A stretch of 64,000 nucleotides of DNA from Volutella citrinella (lineage: Eukaryota; Ascomycota; Sordariomycetes; Hypocreales; Nectriaceae): positions 2,728,001-2,792,000 of the forward strand of contig JAWZSP010000001.1 of NCBI GenBank assembly GCA_034401135.1, written 5' to 3'. Under the pieces are notes generated by a model. It worked only from the letters and a program-made list of their open reading frames with translations, searched no databases and was not told the DNA's origin. The stretch's first letter is position 1. Every line of letters starts with the position of its first letter. Shown piece after piece: positions 46,234 through 58,735 of this stretch. The position numbers and the translations under genes were made by a program.

Positions 46234-49200
46234 GGAGCCTTAGCTGAAGCTGGCAGGTGGCAGGGGAACGCAAGTTGCGGTGGCCTTCGGTCCAGACTGG
46301 GCCGATGGATGCAGACAATTGATGCAGAAGAAGTGGATCTGACTGGAAGTCGAGCCGGAGCCAGCCCAGCTACAGGCGCATGAGAGCAGAGGGCCGATGC
46401 TGAGGATGTCGTAGGAGGCCGGGGGCGAAGATAAGATTGCCCAGTGATCAAGCCGATTTCGAGAGGAGAAGTGTGGCAATCAGGCCTGGATCTAGCACGC
46501 CTGTTGATCGTCTCTCAGACTCTCGCTCAAGGCAATGAATGGTAGGAATTGGCACAAAGGCCAGGTCGTCGATCGGATATCGGGAGGATCAACCGGGGAC
46601 GCGGAGAATGCAGATCGCGGTGGCGATGGCGTCCGAGCGTTGCCGTGATGAGGCACGAGGAGAAGCTCTCTCTCGGGTGGCCCGTCGAGGGTGGCAGATT
46701 ATTTCGGGGGCAATCCTGGGTTTGGCAGCATGCTGTGACAGGGAGGACAGCGTGGGGGGGAGTTGAGGTGCTTGACTGGTGGTGGCCTGGGTACGGGAGG
46801 ATTGACAGGCGAGAGGGCGAGTGATACGATGTCGTAGACGGGCTTTGAGGGCTGCGTGGCACGATCGGAAGATCAAGCGAGGGTTGAAGGCAAGGAACAG
46901 GGTGCCAGAGGGTTTTGATACAGGGAGGACGGAAGTGAAAGTTGTCTAATATCGTCAGCAGGTAAGGCATCGGTCGCTTGCAGTTGACTCCTGCGGCCTC
47001 AGGTCGGGCGGGTGGCTTCCAGAGGCAGAAGTGGGGCAGGCTAGGGAGTCTGATTGAGTCCCTTCTCCACCAGCTGAGGAAAGGAGACCTGCCTGATGCG
47101 CATAAGAAGTACCCCGCTCCGGAAATTGTATCTGGCGATACCGCAACTAAAGGCGGCCTTTGTACAATTTCTTTTCTTATTGGATTGAATGACGTGCGGA
47201 AGCTCAACGGTTTCCCCAATGCCAAATAATAAGCCAAGCTATGACAACTCAACGATAGTCTGAAGGCCCAGCTGACAACTCAGCTCAGAAGTATCTGGGC
47301 GATGGTGCACCAGAAAACAGGCAAACTTGGTCATCCTCTTGCCAGACTCCAACCGAGGAGGCAATTGGGCTCCAATGGAGGGGGAAATTGAGACACACGC
47401 GACTGCTGCGACCACGAAGACTCCATAGTAGTTGGATTGAGCACACCCATGGCAGAGGCGCATCAATCGATGGAGGAGGCTTCGGGTAAACCTTGGCAGC
47501 TCGGAGCTCTAGTAGCTCTCCTTTTATGTGAGGGTGCTGAGGGTAATACCGCTAGAGCTGCTGAATTGACCGAGGTTGTGGTGGCCATGCACAAGGAAAT
47601 GAGATGGTCGCGCCAGTATCAGGCTAATGGCTGCTATGGAATGAGCTCCGCACGTGAGCATGTGCTAATCCCGCAGCTGGTCTTCAGCTACATATCAGCC
47701 TATGCCAAAACGGCCAGGTGTGGGAACTGACGCCATCTTCCATGAGCGTTCGTGGTAACGAACGGTAATCTGTGGGTTGGTTTGACATCGGCAGAGGGCG
47801 CCATTTCGCATGTGCCCATATCGTCTGTGAACAGCAACCTCTTATTAGTGCCTGCAACAGAAGAGAGTCGTTTGGTAGGTACCTTACAAGCCCCCCCTCC
47901 CCCTTGGAGAGGTGGTCACATCATGGGCCATCGCAATGTTCTATTTCTGAGCTGGCCCGAGTTTGTCACATCCGGGACCTGCATAAGATCTTACAAGCTA
48001 CTGGGTTGTTCAGACCCAAGCCGTCGGGAGTGGCCAATCGAGGCGCCCCGGGGCTGATTGATGGGCGCGTAATCACGATGTTGGTTTGCGAGACAAACGG
48101 CTTTAGCCACTGCAATTCAAGAGCCCGAGAGATGATTTCTCGCGCAATTTGCAGTGGACTGTTGATACCCGAGGAACATGTACGGGCTATCGAGCGACTG
48201 TACTGTCTGGCTTGTGAGCGAGCTAATTGCTCAGGTAGCCAATGCAAGCACAAGTGTTGTGCCGTGGCCGTCCTTTTGTCTGCGCCCACATGTACGTAGC
48301 AATAGCCCATTCCCTCTGGCGCATGGCACGCCCTCGAGCCGACATCATGCGTTCCGTTCGCATTCCTGGAGGCTTCGTATCGCAGCTCTGCCAGAGCGCC
48401 AGGGATGTCCCCTGAAACACGCCTCACCTGCGCTTCCGAACCCACCGGCCCGGCGCAGTCGTTCGGTGTCGATGGACAGTGCTGGCAGCAGAGGCTCCAT
48501 CGTTGGATTGGGTCACTCCTGGTGCTCCCTTGTCTGTGGGCCGAGGCGACAACCAGAACAGCCAGTATGGCCGCTCTGTTGGGTGTGTGTGGGGTCGGGG
48601 ACAAGACTGAGGGCACCCAGGATGCCCGAGTTGGTGCGTTTCTCGTTGCCCAGAAGGGATGAGGTGCGCTGGTTTGCTGCAAGGGGGCGGCGGAAGGAAT
48701 CCCTGCGATGTGATTCGAGGCGCGGGAGACAGACAAGCCACTCCTGATACAGCAAGAGCTGGGGGCCGTAACACCCAGTTGCCAACTGCGTCGGCGAAGG
48801 ATGCACGTCGCAGCGCGGACGCGACCAGAGCTGAGGCCAAAGTGCCGTTTACAGGCGACGAGGCCACCCACGATCCCTGTTCGGCGGCTATGCTTGCTTG
48901 GAAGTAAGTAATTATAGCCTCCATTCACACACGTCTCATCCCGGGCGTGCGATTGAGCGATCACCGGATGATCGGTTTCGGATCCTCGAGCCAAGCAGAG
49001 CGTATGGAGTAAGCGTTGTCCAAATCAGTGTTGGACGCTTTCCGGGGCGCACCAGGTCTCCATCGAGGAACGTGGGTGACAGGCATGCCAGCCCTTCTTG
49101 AACTCGTTGTGCGTGCCTGGCTTCTTGCTCGTGGAGCGCCTGCAAGGTCCCCAGCCATGGTCGTCCATCGCCCCGCTCGAAGGGTGCAAAAAGAAGGGCA

Positions 49201-51287
49201 GAGGCAAATCAGTTGGTACCCGATTTCTTCACATCTCGGATGGCGCTCGTTGTTGAGACTGCTAGCTTCCGGCCGGAAGAAAAAGGTGCATGAGTGAGAC
49301 GGCGCCGCCCATTCACAGGCCTTGGACGCGGGTGCATGTGGTGTCGTTGGGCACTCACACAACCCAAAGGCCTGGCTGCACAGCCAGCCATTGGCACATT
49401 GTGCATCAGCACGACGCCTCCTTCTCATGCCCAAATGCCCAATCGGCACCAGCGAGATTTCTCAGCATATTACGTGGTGCTGCACATCCGGAAACGATGC
49501 CAGCGTGACGCCGCAAGCTCCGATTGTGTTTGTTTACAATTGCCCCTTTGTCCAACGTCCGCGTTTGGTGCGTCCCCAGTAGGCTCTTGGCTGTAATTGC
49601 GACGTGCGCACCACACATGGAGGCTTGACGCCAGTGACAGCCAAAGGCATGACGGCGTAAAATAGTACTCACAGGTACTCCTACGGACGTACCGTCCCGC
49701 GCCTACACAATCAACCACTCCCCACAATAGCCGTCAACCCATGAACTGGCCCGCACGTGTGAATGGTTGGGCATTGATAGACGTCCTGCCATGGTGTCGC
49801 GTTGGCCAATGACCAGGCCACACACTGGGCCATTAGCACGATGCCTGAGCCGCCCATCAGTCCAGGATGGGAGCTGGCGGGGCTGACGGCGGGGTGGTTT
49901 TTCTTGTCTCAGTGCCTGGCGGGCGCTGTGGCGTCGCCGTAGCACCGCCCTACTGCGGGCAACAACACAGCGCGCTCCTAAGGCGCCCTGGCGATGGAAA
50001 GTAACGGGAAGGTGATGGGGAGAAAACAAGTCGAACGGCGACCAAGCCCTTGCGAGCGGCGCTGCGCATTACGTTTGCGTGACGCATTGATAGAGGCTTT
50101 GGGGAACACGGTTGCTAGGGGCCAAGCAATCGGCCAGTAGAATAGTAGGCACGTTTCACTGGACGGCGTCCACAGACGATGGATGGGGTCTGGAGCCATC
50201 CAACCAAGAGGAGCCAGCTGGGAAACCTCTGGCTGATACCGGTTTGGCACGGGCTGGTGTGTTCGCATCTTCATGGGCGATATTTTTTTTTTTTTTTTTT
50301 ACAACACTGGTGCCCACTGCCTACCCACCACTGCCCGCCAACGTTTCTATTACTTGTACCCACCCAGCGCCTCGACACCACCACTGGGAATCGCACTTTC
50401 TTCTCTTGCCCTTCCGTCTCCTCGACTTTCAACTCTTCCTCTCCCTCCTCTTCGCTCCATCCCTCCCACACCCTCCCTCGCCCGCTCCCGTGGCTGCTAA
50501 TTTTAATCACACACGCGTCTCCTCGCCCTCCATCTTGCTCTCGGCCACTCGCTGTTTTTGAACTGCTGCCCGTCTCATTCCCGCCGTTGCCCAAAGAGCC
50601 TTGGCCCTCCTCGACTGACTGACGAGACATTTGGACCGGCCCCCAGAACCGTCTCAGCTTGCGTCGACGAACCCTGGCCCCAAGGAAACCCACCTGACGT
50701 GGGCACTCATCTCACCCGGCCGCCCCTCCACCCATCCATCCCGCCGTGCCATCCATTGCCCGGGCCATTGTGCTGGTGCTGCCGCTCGTCTTGCGCTCTG
50801 TGTCTCGTCTCCCTCACCGGGCCACCTCTTGAGACGTGAGACGCATTCCTCCAACTCGGCTGCCCCTTGCGCCCCGTGCCGCCCAAACATCGCCCAACCC
50901 ACCCTCGGATACGCCCGTCGTCATAAGCTCAGGCGCATAATTACCCATCACACTATCTGTGCCTTGCCCGCAACTAGTCGTGCCCACTTACTTTACCTGC
51001 TATTGCCTCGTCCCCCGTACATCTTCGGACCACCCCAAGGCACTTGTTTCGAGACTGAAAGCTCGCCCCGAATACGTACGACCGTGCCGCCCTAATCTGG
51101 ACCTACCATTTCGCATTTAGTACCCATTCGCCCCGCGACACTCCCGCGCTGCTCACTCTCCAAACAACTGTGCGACTGCGACCACCACTCGAAACGCATT
51201 GCAGCGCCTTCCCACCAAACACCTCCGTCTACCTGCGTCCCTACTTATTGAGTGCCGTTTGTCGTTGTTGCAGCCCCTCTTGCAACA
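46234..51287. other. Five-kilobase gene-poor region
   Basis: It includes the bem46 promoter on the left and a long CT-rich leader/promoter of the LYAR-type gene on the right (about 50380-51280). A run of 21 T lies at 50280-50302. Long open frames exist, such as 342 codons at 47966-48994 on the minus strand, but their residue use is Arg/Ser/Ala-random and they lack domains or splice structure. No tRNA or rRNA was seen. Confidence 0.4.
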
Positions 51288-53136
51288 ATGGTATCCTTTT
51301 CCTGCGAGGTACGTCACCCTCATTCTCCTTCCTCACTTGCTGTGGCGCGGACTGGCTGGGCCATCCCTCCATCCACCTGGGTGCCATTCCTACCCGCCAG
51401 CGCCAGCGCCATCGCCTCCCCATACCCCCTCCATAAGCCCACCTCACCTGGAGCCCACAGCCCACAGCCCACCCCCCCATAGCATCATACACGCCTGACC
51501 TCACTTCCACCACACCATCTCCGTCGCCAGTAGCCTCGTCCAAGGGGACACCCCCTTCCTCCCATGCCGATCGACTGGCCCACTGCTCCTGGCCTTCAAG
51601 GTCCAGTGCCTGTCGTCGCCTCCTTCAAATATACCTAGCACACCACCCCTCTGGATCGGACCAGTTATCCTGTCTCCATCATCTTGCATATACACACTAC
51701 CACCATTGGCCTCTCTGACCTGTTTTATTCTCATAGGCGTGTGGTGACGTCCTCACCAAGAAGAAGCTCGATCCTCATCGAAACCGCTGCCACGGCGCCA
51801 CCTTCACGTGCATTGACTGCATGGTGCACTTTCCTGGCGTCCAGTATCGAACACACACCGTACGTATCACCTTGATTGGGGGGAAGGGGGGTCTGTATGA
51901 CCTACGCAATGGCCCCGATTCTACGCTCGACTTTCTGACACGCCTCAGAGTTGTATGACCGAAGACCAGAAATACCAAGGGGCCCTTTACAAAGAGAAGC
52001 CGAAGAAACAGAACCAACAGAACAACTACAACAACAACTACAACAACAACAGCCAGACCAACCGCAACAACGCAACCAACAACCACAACAACATGAGCCA
52101 CCACGCCTACGTCGAAGACTTCCGCGAGGATGCGGAGTGGGCTGAATACGAGGATCCTACCGACGACGACAAGTCTCCCATTGACCAGCTGCCCGAAGCC
52201 CCAACACCACCAGCTGCGGCGCACGAAGAACATGTCGACGTATTCGAGTTCCTTGTCGCAAGCGGCCAGACCCCCAACGCGTCCAAGGCCAACCTGATCC
52301 CCGAGCAGGTCCTGCCCGACGCTATCCAGAGCACCTCTCTCGTGCGGTACGAGCCCAAGTCGGATGACGAGGATGATTTCGACCTAGACCCCTCTGCTTT
52401 CCTGGACGACGACGCGCTGGCCGAGTACGGCGTCGCGCCTGTCGCCGCCAACCAGCTTGTGACGCCGGCGCCCAAGTCGGAGCGACGAAAGAGCTCGGAC
52501 AAGAAGGACAAGAAACGCAAGCGACTGCACGTCGACATCCCCGGTGACCAGGAGATGACGGATGCCCCGCCCGTTCTACACTCTGGCCTCACCGGCGGGC
52601 TCAGCCGCATGATGAAGCCTGTCTTCCCCCCATCCCCTGACTACTCTGGCGGCGATGCTCCCGAGGCTTCTCTAACCAGCCCGCTGAAGAAGTCGAAGCA
52701 CTCGAAGCACTCTAAGCATTCTAAGCACGGTCAAAGCAACAGCATCTTCAGCATCATGTCGGGCAGCAGCAAGTCGTCCAAGACCAAGGTCAAGACCAAG
52801 AAGCGCAAGGCGTCGTCGTCATCCAAGAAGAGTTCCACCAAGGAGAAGAAGAAGCAGCCGCACCTGATTGAATACCACGCCAAGAGCGACAAGGAAGAAG
52901 GAGGCGAGGGCCAGGTTATCCTCTACAAGCCGTGCGCCGATGTCTTCCTCAGCTTCGTGAACAAGGGACCCGATAGCGAACGGGGCCTCAGCATGAACAA
53001 GGTTCTGAAGCGCTTCCACCGTGAGCGACAGGCATCCGGAAGCGATCTCGGACGGGGCTCCGAGGAGAAGGAGCTGTGGAAGTCACTTCGGGTGCGCCAG
53101 AACGAGGCAGGCGAGATTGTCTTGTTTTCATTGTGA
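51288..53136 (+). CDS. LYAR-type C2HC zinc finger nucleolar protein
   Basis: Three exons: 51288-51308 (only 7 codons), 51737-51859 and 51949-53136. The introns are 428 and 89 nt. The product is 443 aa. The N-terminal zinc module is built across the first two introns: SFSCEACGDVL, KLDPHRNRCHGATFTCIDCM, HTSCMTEDQKYQG. Next is an Asn/Gln tract, an acidic middle, a Lys-rich nuclear region with a (KHS) repeat near 52692-52728, and a C-terminal fold (VILYKPCADVFLSFVNKG to the end) like that of LYAR proteins. LYAR homologues are nucleolar and assist pre-rRNA processing and growth control. The tiny first exon is required to supply the first Cys of the finger. Confidence 0.9.
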
Positions 53137-53822
53137 AGACACACATCTTGGCCGCTCTTTGAGCGGGACGACGAACCAAACCGAAACCATGAACAAAACA
53201 AAAAACCAAGAAAACAAAAAATATTGATCAATCATGATGCGATAGCGGGACCGGGATGGATGGATGATGGATCCAAGGGAGGCGGCTTTGGAGTTTGTGG
53301 GCAACAATGCTTGCTTTGGGGAAATTTTTTGACGATACCTATGGGATATGCATGCCTATTGTTCTATGTACAAGTTGATTTGGGATGGCGGCGGCGGCGG
53401 GATAGATGGTATCCCTTCCAGCATGCCCACCGAGGGCGACGGCGATGGCGACATCTTGTAACCTTATAGCCAGCGCGGGCCAATTTTGTGTATAGAAGGT
53501 CGGCGGAGGAGCGAGGATTGTCGCTGCAGCAAGGACGGGTTCCTTTCTGGCTCTGACGGAAACGTTGCAGGGCATATTTCTTTCCATGTTCACTTGACTC
53601 ATCAATGGGGGTGTTTGTTGGCTTGGAGACCAGCTATGGGGGTATAGTAATGGGTGGAATAAGGGGGTCACGCATACCAGGCAGCTTTTGCTTTGCAGAA
53701 TGTCTTGTTTTTATTTTGCGCCTTGTTCGAGGACAGCGTCTTGTCTAGCCCACGCCCCAAATTATTATTTGAATCTCTTGCTTCATTCTTCTTGGCGCCT
53801 CGTTTGTCCAGGATGCGACTCA
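53137..53822. other. Convergent 3' region
   Basis: About 690 bp between the LYAR-type gene and pex10. The first 90 bp are A-rich 3' UTR-like sequence (ACAAAACAAAAAACC). Nothing else was recognised. Confidence 0.5.
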
Positions 53823-54959
53823 TCAGATGATGCGCAATGGTAATATGTGTTGCGCCATGGCCTGGCGTCGGCACAGGGGGCACTCGGGCTTCTCCCTGAC
53901 CCAGTCGCCTATGCACTCCCAGCAAAAGACGTGGCCGCATTGCGTGGCGGCCGGGTCCTTCATCTCCTCGAGGCACAGGGTGCACTTGCGCTGCTGGGAC
54001 CCCTTGATGAAGGCCATGACCTTGTTGTCGCTGAGCTGGAACCTCGGTACGGCTGCGGGCGGCGTGTGGGTGGTGGTGGCTAGGTCGACGCGTGCCTGGC
54101 CGGCCTGGGCGTTGAGCTCGGACATGAGCAGGTCGTTATTGTTGTTGTAGGAGCCGTCGTGGTTGAGCGAGACGTCGGCGGCTGGGACGGCGAGACGCTC
54201 CCTCGCGGCGGCGGCGGCCTCGCCCTCGGCAATGGTGGAGCGGACATGTAGGTAGGCCTGGACGCCCAGCTGGACGACGAGCAGGACGCCGAGCAGCTCG
54301 TAGCCGGCGCGGTCGGGGGTGTCGGGCACGGTGCGGGTGAAGACGTAGCGGAACGACAGGAGCCGCTTAGAGAGGTCGTAGTAGGTGCCCCCGAAGTAGA
54401 AGAGGGCCAGGATGACGGCCTGGAAGGGCGCCGACGACGTCAGCGTGGGGAGGTGCCGCGCCAGGTACTCCCACACGCGGGCCTCGCGCGACGGCGGCCC
54501 GGTAGTGCTTCCGCCCTTGTCGTCGGCGGCGCGGCGTCGGAGCGTCTCGAGGCGGCGCTCGAGGAGTCGGCGCAGGCGGGCGCGGAGACCGGGAAGGGCA
54601 CGGCCGACGAGGTACGGCAGGACGATGGAGCCGGCGAGGTAGGCGGCGCGGCGGGGGAGGGAGGGCAGGCGCGGGGCGGCGCGGCCGTCGACCTGGACAA
54701 GATCGCAGTACTCCTCGCCCAGCGTGCGGTTGCCGGGGAGCGTCGTGAGGGCAAAGTAGAGGAGGGTCGCGAGGGTGCGCAGCTCAGGCGCGGCGGCGTG
54801 GGTGGCTCGCGCGCCGCGCACTTGGCGGTGGAGGTCCGCGAGAGTCTGTGTGAGTCGGCCGGTGAAGTACGAGTCCTTTTGGTGTGCGCGGATGATGTCG
54901 GGGGCGGTCGCAAAGGGGTACGGCGAGGATGAGGCCGGTGTTGGGGTTGAGGATGCCAT
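53823..54959 (-). CDS. pex10: Peroxin-10, RING E3 ligase of the peroxisomal import machinery
   Basis: A single exon of 378 codons. The N-terminus holds PYPFATAPDIIRAHQKDSYF, characteristic of Pex10. Two or more hydrophobic segments follow (for example APFQAVILALFYFGGTYYDL and YELLGVLLVVQLGVQAYL), consistent with a peroxisomal membrane protein. The C-terminal C3HC4 RING reads CTLCLEE, CGHVFCWECI, CPLCRR at about residues 323-361. Pex10 acts with Pex2 and Pex12 to ubiquitinate the import receptor Pex5 for recycling. The coding sequence is strongly GC-rich with many Arg and Ala codons. The start ATG at 54959 has context GCCATGGC. Confidence 0.95.
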   Translation of the reverse strand: MASSTPTPASSSPYPFATAPDIIRAHQKDSYFTGRLTQTLADLHRQVRGARATHAAAPELRTLATLLYFALTTLPGNRTLGEEYCDLVQVDGRAAPRLPSLPRRAAYLAGSIVLPYLVGRALPGLRARLRRLLERRLETLRRRAADDKGGSTTGPPSREARVWEYLARHLPTLTSSAPFQAVILALFYFGGTYYDLSKRLLSFRYVFTRTVPDTPDRAGYELLGVLLVVQLGVQAYLHVRSTIAEGEAAAAARERLAVPAADVSLNHDGSYNNNNDLLMSELNAQAGQARVDLATTTHTPPAAVPRFQLSDNKVMAFIKGSQQRKCTLCLEEMKDPAATQCGHVFCWECIGDWVREKPECPLCRRQAMAQHILPLRII

Positions 54960-55536
54960 GGCGGGCGGCTGTGAGGTGTGTCTGCTGCTGATAGCGAGCT
55001 GGTGGTGGCGCGAGGCCAGCTACGTAGGCGGGCGGCGATGCAGAGCGATGTGATGCAGGTAAAGGTGTGAAGCAGCGCTGTCGTCGGGTATCTGGGTGGT
55101 TCGTCTGGTTGTTGGAAGCTGCTGCTGTCGTCGTGTGCTGTGTCGAGGTTGGAAGTGATGACTTCCTAGGAAGTCGGGATTGGCGCAGTCCCGCATTGGT
55201 ACCCGCTGAGCCTCGGGACAAAAACCGGCGCTAGTTCCGACCCGTGGCCGGCTTCCATGTGCGGTCCGCTCAGAGCCGGGGTAATACACACGCATCAAAA
55301 CTGCCAGAAACACACAAATCACACGGCATGGTACCGTCAAAGGGCTACTAGTGCTCTTGAACTTGAATTAATCACCGCAACGACTCAATTCCGCCCCAAG
55401 ATGTTACACAAGCCTATGCACTAACTCCGGATATCATATCCCTTCTCTTGGCTTTGACACCCTTCCAATCTTTTCTATCAGCTCTAAAAAGCACAAGCAG
55501 ACGCCCCGTCTAGCCGACCACAACCATTTTTCTCTC
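54960..55536. other. Intergenic region between pex10 and the Zn2Cys6 gene
   Basis: About 580 bp holding the pex10 promoter and the 3' flank of the transcription factor gene. No gene-like signal. Confidence 0.5.
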
Positions 55537-57944
55537 TCACTGTGGCAGGGGCTGGTTAAAGTCAAACGCAGCCGCCAGAGACCCCCCCATGGCCTGCTCC
55601 GGACCCGGCAGCTGCATGCTGAGGAACTCGTCCGTCACCAACGTGCCGAGCTCCTCCCCCCACTGCGCCATCAACTCGGCCGTGACGCCCTGACCCAGCT
55701 CGAGGCCGTTCATCAGGTCCGGCACGTTGAGCGGGTCCTCGGGCGGCATCACCATCTGCGCGTTTCGCGCCCGCACCACGTAGTCCTTGATCTCTGCCAT
55801 GCACGGCCACGTGTGCTGCACCTCCTCCATGGCCTCTAAGATGACGTTGAGCGATCGCGATATGTCAGAGTCGTCCCACGAGGCCTTCTGGAAGAAGCGC
55901 TTCATCATGACCGTGCCGGCGGCGGTCGAAAGCGTCTGGACGAAGTCGAGGGGCAACGAGCGGTACCGGTAGTGACGCGAAAAGGTCCGCATCAGCCGTA
56001 GGATCGCCTGCAGTGATTCGTAGCATATCTCCACATCCTCGCTCTCCGCAATGCCCGGCTTCTCGAACATGTGTTGCGGTGGGCGGTGCAGAATGATCAT
56101 GACTGTGTGGAAGAACATGCTGCACGGGTGTGTTAGTCGGTAGGTAATGGCGTCGACGTCGTTGGCAAAACTCACTGTACTCGGAGAATGTATGCATGGA
56201 CTTGGCCGACGGTCCACTGGTTCCAATGCAGCATTCCTGGGAGGCTCGAGAGCCACTTGGTCAAGGAGACGTGGATCTGCCTCGATCTCGCTGCGGCCAC
56301 CGTCGCGTCCGTGTTGCCGCGACGATTCTCAAACAACTCGGTAATCATGAGGTGCACAATCTTGCACAGCTCTGCCTGGTAGATGAAGGACCCCACGAGG
56401 CTGAGCCCATCCTCGAACGCATTGGCCGCCGCGCCCTTTTCGATGTAGGTATCAATGAGCCCCTCCCAGTCCGGAGGGTACTGCAGCCGTATCGTGTTTC
56501 GGACGTCCGACTCATTGGGGTGGAGGGCGGGAGGTCGGCCAAAGTACAAGCTCAGCTGCTTGTCTGCGATGAAGATGGCCCAGTACACACGCCGCTGGAT
56601 CTCCACGTCTCGGTTCGGGTTGGTCTCGCGATCTGGTTCGGCCGGGTCCCAGTTGTGAGGGTCAAGGTGCAAGCCCATCTCGTGGGCGAGTCGGAAGCCC
56701 ATGCCACAGAAGAGCCAGCCCTTGGAGGTGTGGCCAACGCCGATCTCGCGATATCCAAGAAGCACGAGGGCCTGCAGGGTCGTGAGGTCCGGGGCGTCCA
56801 AGGTCGAGTAGATGAGCGTCTGAGACTGCTGCGCGAAAATGTCGCCAATGTGGCGCATGTCGTCGAGCTGCATCGCGCCCAGGGCGCAAATGGAGAAGAG
56901 GAGGGCATCCGAGTAGTACCGACCAGACCCGACGTCGTAGTCTCGCAGGAAGTACTCCCTATAGACGACCATGTGAAACTGGTACTGGTACTTGAAGTAG
57001 GCGGCCATGCACCTCTGAGACATCTCGTCATGGGGCGCATAGAGAAAGGTCTGGTCGGAAGGCGTGTACATTTCCGACTCGGAACCGTTGCCCCCCATGC
57101 TCTGGTTGCTGTTGCTGTAGTCGGGCCTGTACTCGGGCTTCGGGGTTTCTTCGCCCGGGGGCAGCGGCGCGTCCTGGGAGAGGTGGATGTGAAAGGCGCT
57201 GGTGCCGCCGAAGAACTGCGTGGCATTGCTGGACCGGGGCCGGCGCAGCTGTCCCGACCGGACCTGGGCGGCGACGACCTTTGGGTCCGTGTTTGCCTTT
57301 TGCTCCGACGGCGACTTCATGGGCGAGATGTCCGAGGCTGGGGGTGAGAGGGCCAGCTCCGACAGCATGTCGTCACGCTCGCTGTTGTCGGCGACGGCGA
57401 GCTTGCGGATGAGAGTCTCGAGGGAGGCCACTTGGCCCTCGAGAGCCTGGACATAGCTCTTGGAGATGGGTCTGGGTCGTTAGTATTTCGCATCCGAGAC
57501 TGGCAGCCCCATGTGGTGTCTCACCGTTGCTTCTCGCCGGTACCGCTCAGGATACACTCGGTCCCCGCCTTAATGCATCGCGAACAAGGCCTCTTACGGT
57601 CACATTTGATCTAGAGAGGGGCGGGTGGCAAGTCAGCGGCGCGATCTTCAACGTGAGACGAACATGAGGGTCACGAGGGAGGAGGGGGAGGGGGGCGCAC
57701 CTTGCGACGTCGACAACGCTCACATCTAGCGTCCGAGTCAGTTCAAATAGTCCACGAGCACGAGCAAGAGCACGAGCACAAGCAGGAGTAAGAGGAGGAG
57801 GAAGAGGTGTGACGATGAGGGGCCGAGGCCGGGGTCTGGCCGGGATGAGCCAACTCACGATATCTTGATGACGGCTTCTGGCATCGACGGTTCCTCCATG
57901 ATGGCGGCGGGCAGTGGCAGGTGGGGATGCGGGTGGGCATCCAT
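55537..57944 (-). CDS. Zn2Cys6 fungal-specific transcription factor
   Basis: Five exons: 57859-57944, 57701-57725, 57525-57610, 56176-57471 and 55537-56119. The introns are 133, 90, 53 and 56 nt. The product is 691 aa. The binuclear zinc cluster CERCRRRKIKCDRKRPCSRC...C has exact C-x2-C-x6-C-x5-C-x2-C-x6-C spacing. It is split over exons 2 and 3, exon 2 being just 25 nt. A short coiled coil follows (SYVQALEGQVASLETLIRKL). The middle homology region includes LFSICALGAMQL, HEMGLHLDPHNW and RRVYWAIFIADKQLSLYFGR, then FHTVMIILHRPP. The C-terminus is acidic and Gln/Pro-rich. No metabolic cluster adjoins it, so targets are unknown. A shorter start at ATG 57899 is possible. Confidence 0.92.
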
Positions 57945-58735
57945 TTCTTTTGCGCCTCGCCCTCAGTCGGTCTTTATGGCTCCTCTGGTGTGTGCGCGAT
58001 GATGTCGCGCTTGCAGCGGGAAGTTCTCAGGTCGCAGCCGGGAGACCAGCGACTGGGATCGAGTGATAGGCGAGACCGGCCGGACGTGGCGACGGGATGG
58101 GCCAGGGCGGGCAGGTTGTGAAGAGGCGCGTGGTTTAAACCTGGGCTGATCTGACGCCGCGCTCGAGTGAGGATGGAGCGAGCGCCGCCTGCACCTGTCA
58201 CTGTCGCGCCGCCTAGCCCACAGCGCTGCAAAGTTGACTTGGGCGGCCATTGGACAGGCGCCGCCCGCCTAGTGGAGGCGCCCGCCTTCCATTTGCTTCA
58301 GAGGCGTCGGGGCGGTCCACTCCGACAATTTCGACATCCAATGCCATGGATGGAATTGAAAGCCAGCAGTCCCCAATCGGGCCTGTTTAACGGTTGGTAA
58401 CGCCATGCCGATTTGATAAGTATCATCCAGGCCACTATTAAATCATCCGGGTCACGATAACTGCGCCTTTATTCTCTTGTACTCGTGTTTTGTCACAGTG
58501 ACGGCAACTTGCCTTTGCAAAGAGAGGCTGAAGCAGAAACGACAATCTCGATGTCCATCCAGCCTTGACTCACCCAGCCACACTGGGCTGGAGACGGCTC
58601 GTTCTCAACCCCCGAAGCTTGGCTAGGACTTGCTATTACACATTTGAAGCGGATCAATAGTTATTGGCTGTCTGTTTCTAACTCAATAGGATACATGTCC
58701 GATGTTGCGAAACCCTTCACATCGCTGGCTATTGG
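57945..58735. other. Promoter of the Zn2Cys6 gene and left edge of the second island
   Basis: About 790 bp without a gene. The sequence changes from GC-rich promoter DNA to a more AT-rich character after about 58400. Confidence 0.45.

Noticed and set aside
46527..47252. 241-codon open frame on the minus strand
   Set aside because: Pro/Ser/His-rich, without recognisable features, lying in the bem46 upstream region. Better explained as pyrimidine-rich leader-type DNA.
47966..48994. 342-codon open frame on the minus strand
   Set aside because: Residue use is dominated by Arg, Ser, Ala and Pro, with no domain, weak start context and equally long frames on the opposite strand. It looks like a chance frame in GC-rich DNA.
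50280..50302. T-run as an RNA polymerase III terminator
   Set aside because: No A/B boxes or 5S-like sequence upstream; it is a simple homopolymer in the leader of the LYAR-type gene.
56196..57347. 383-codon frame on the plus strand
   Set aside because: Antisense shadow of the Zn2Cys6 transcription factor, whose domains are clearly visible on the minus strand.
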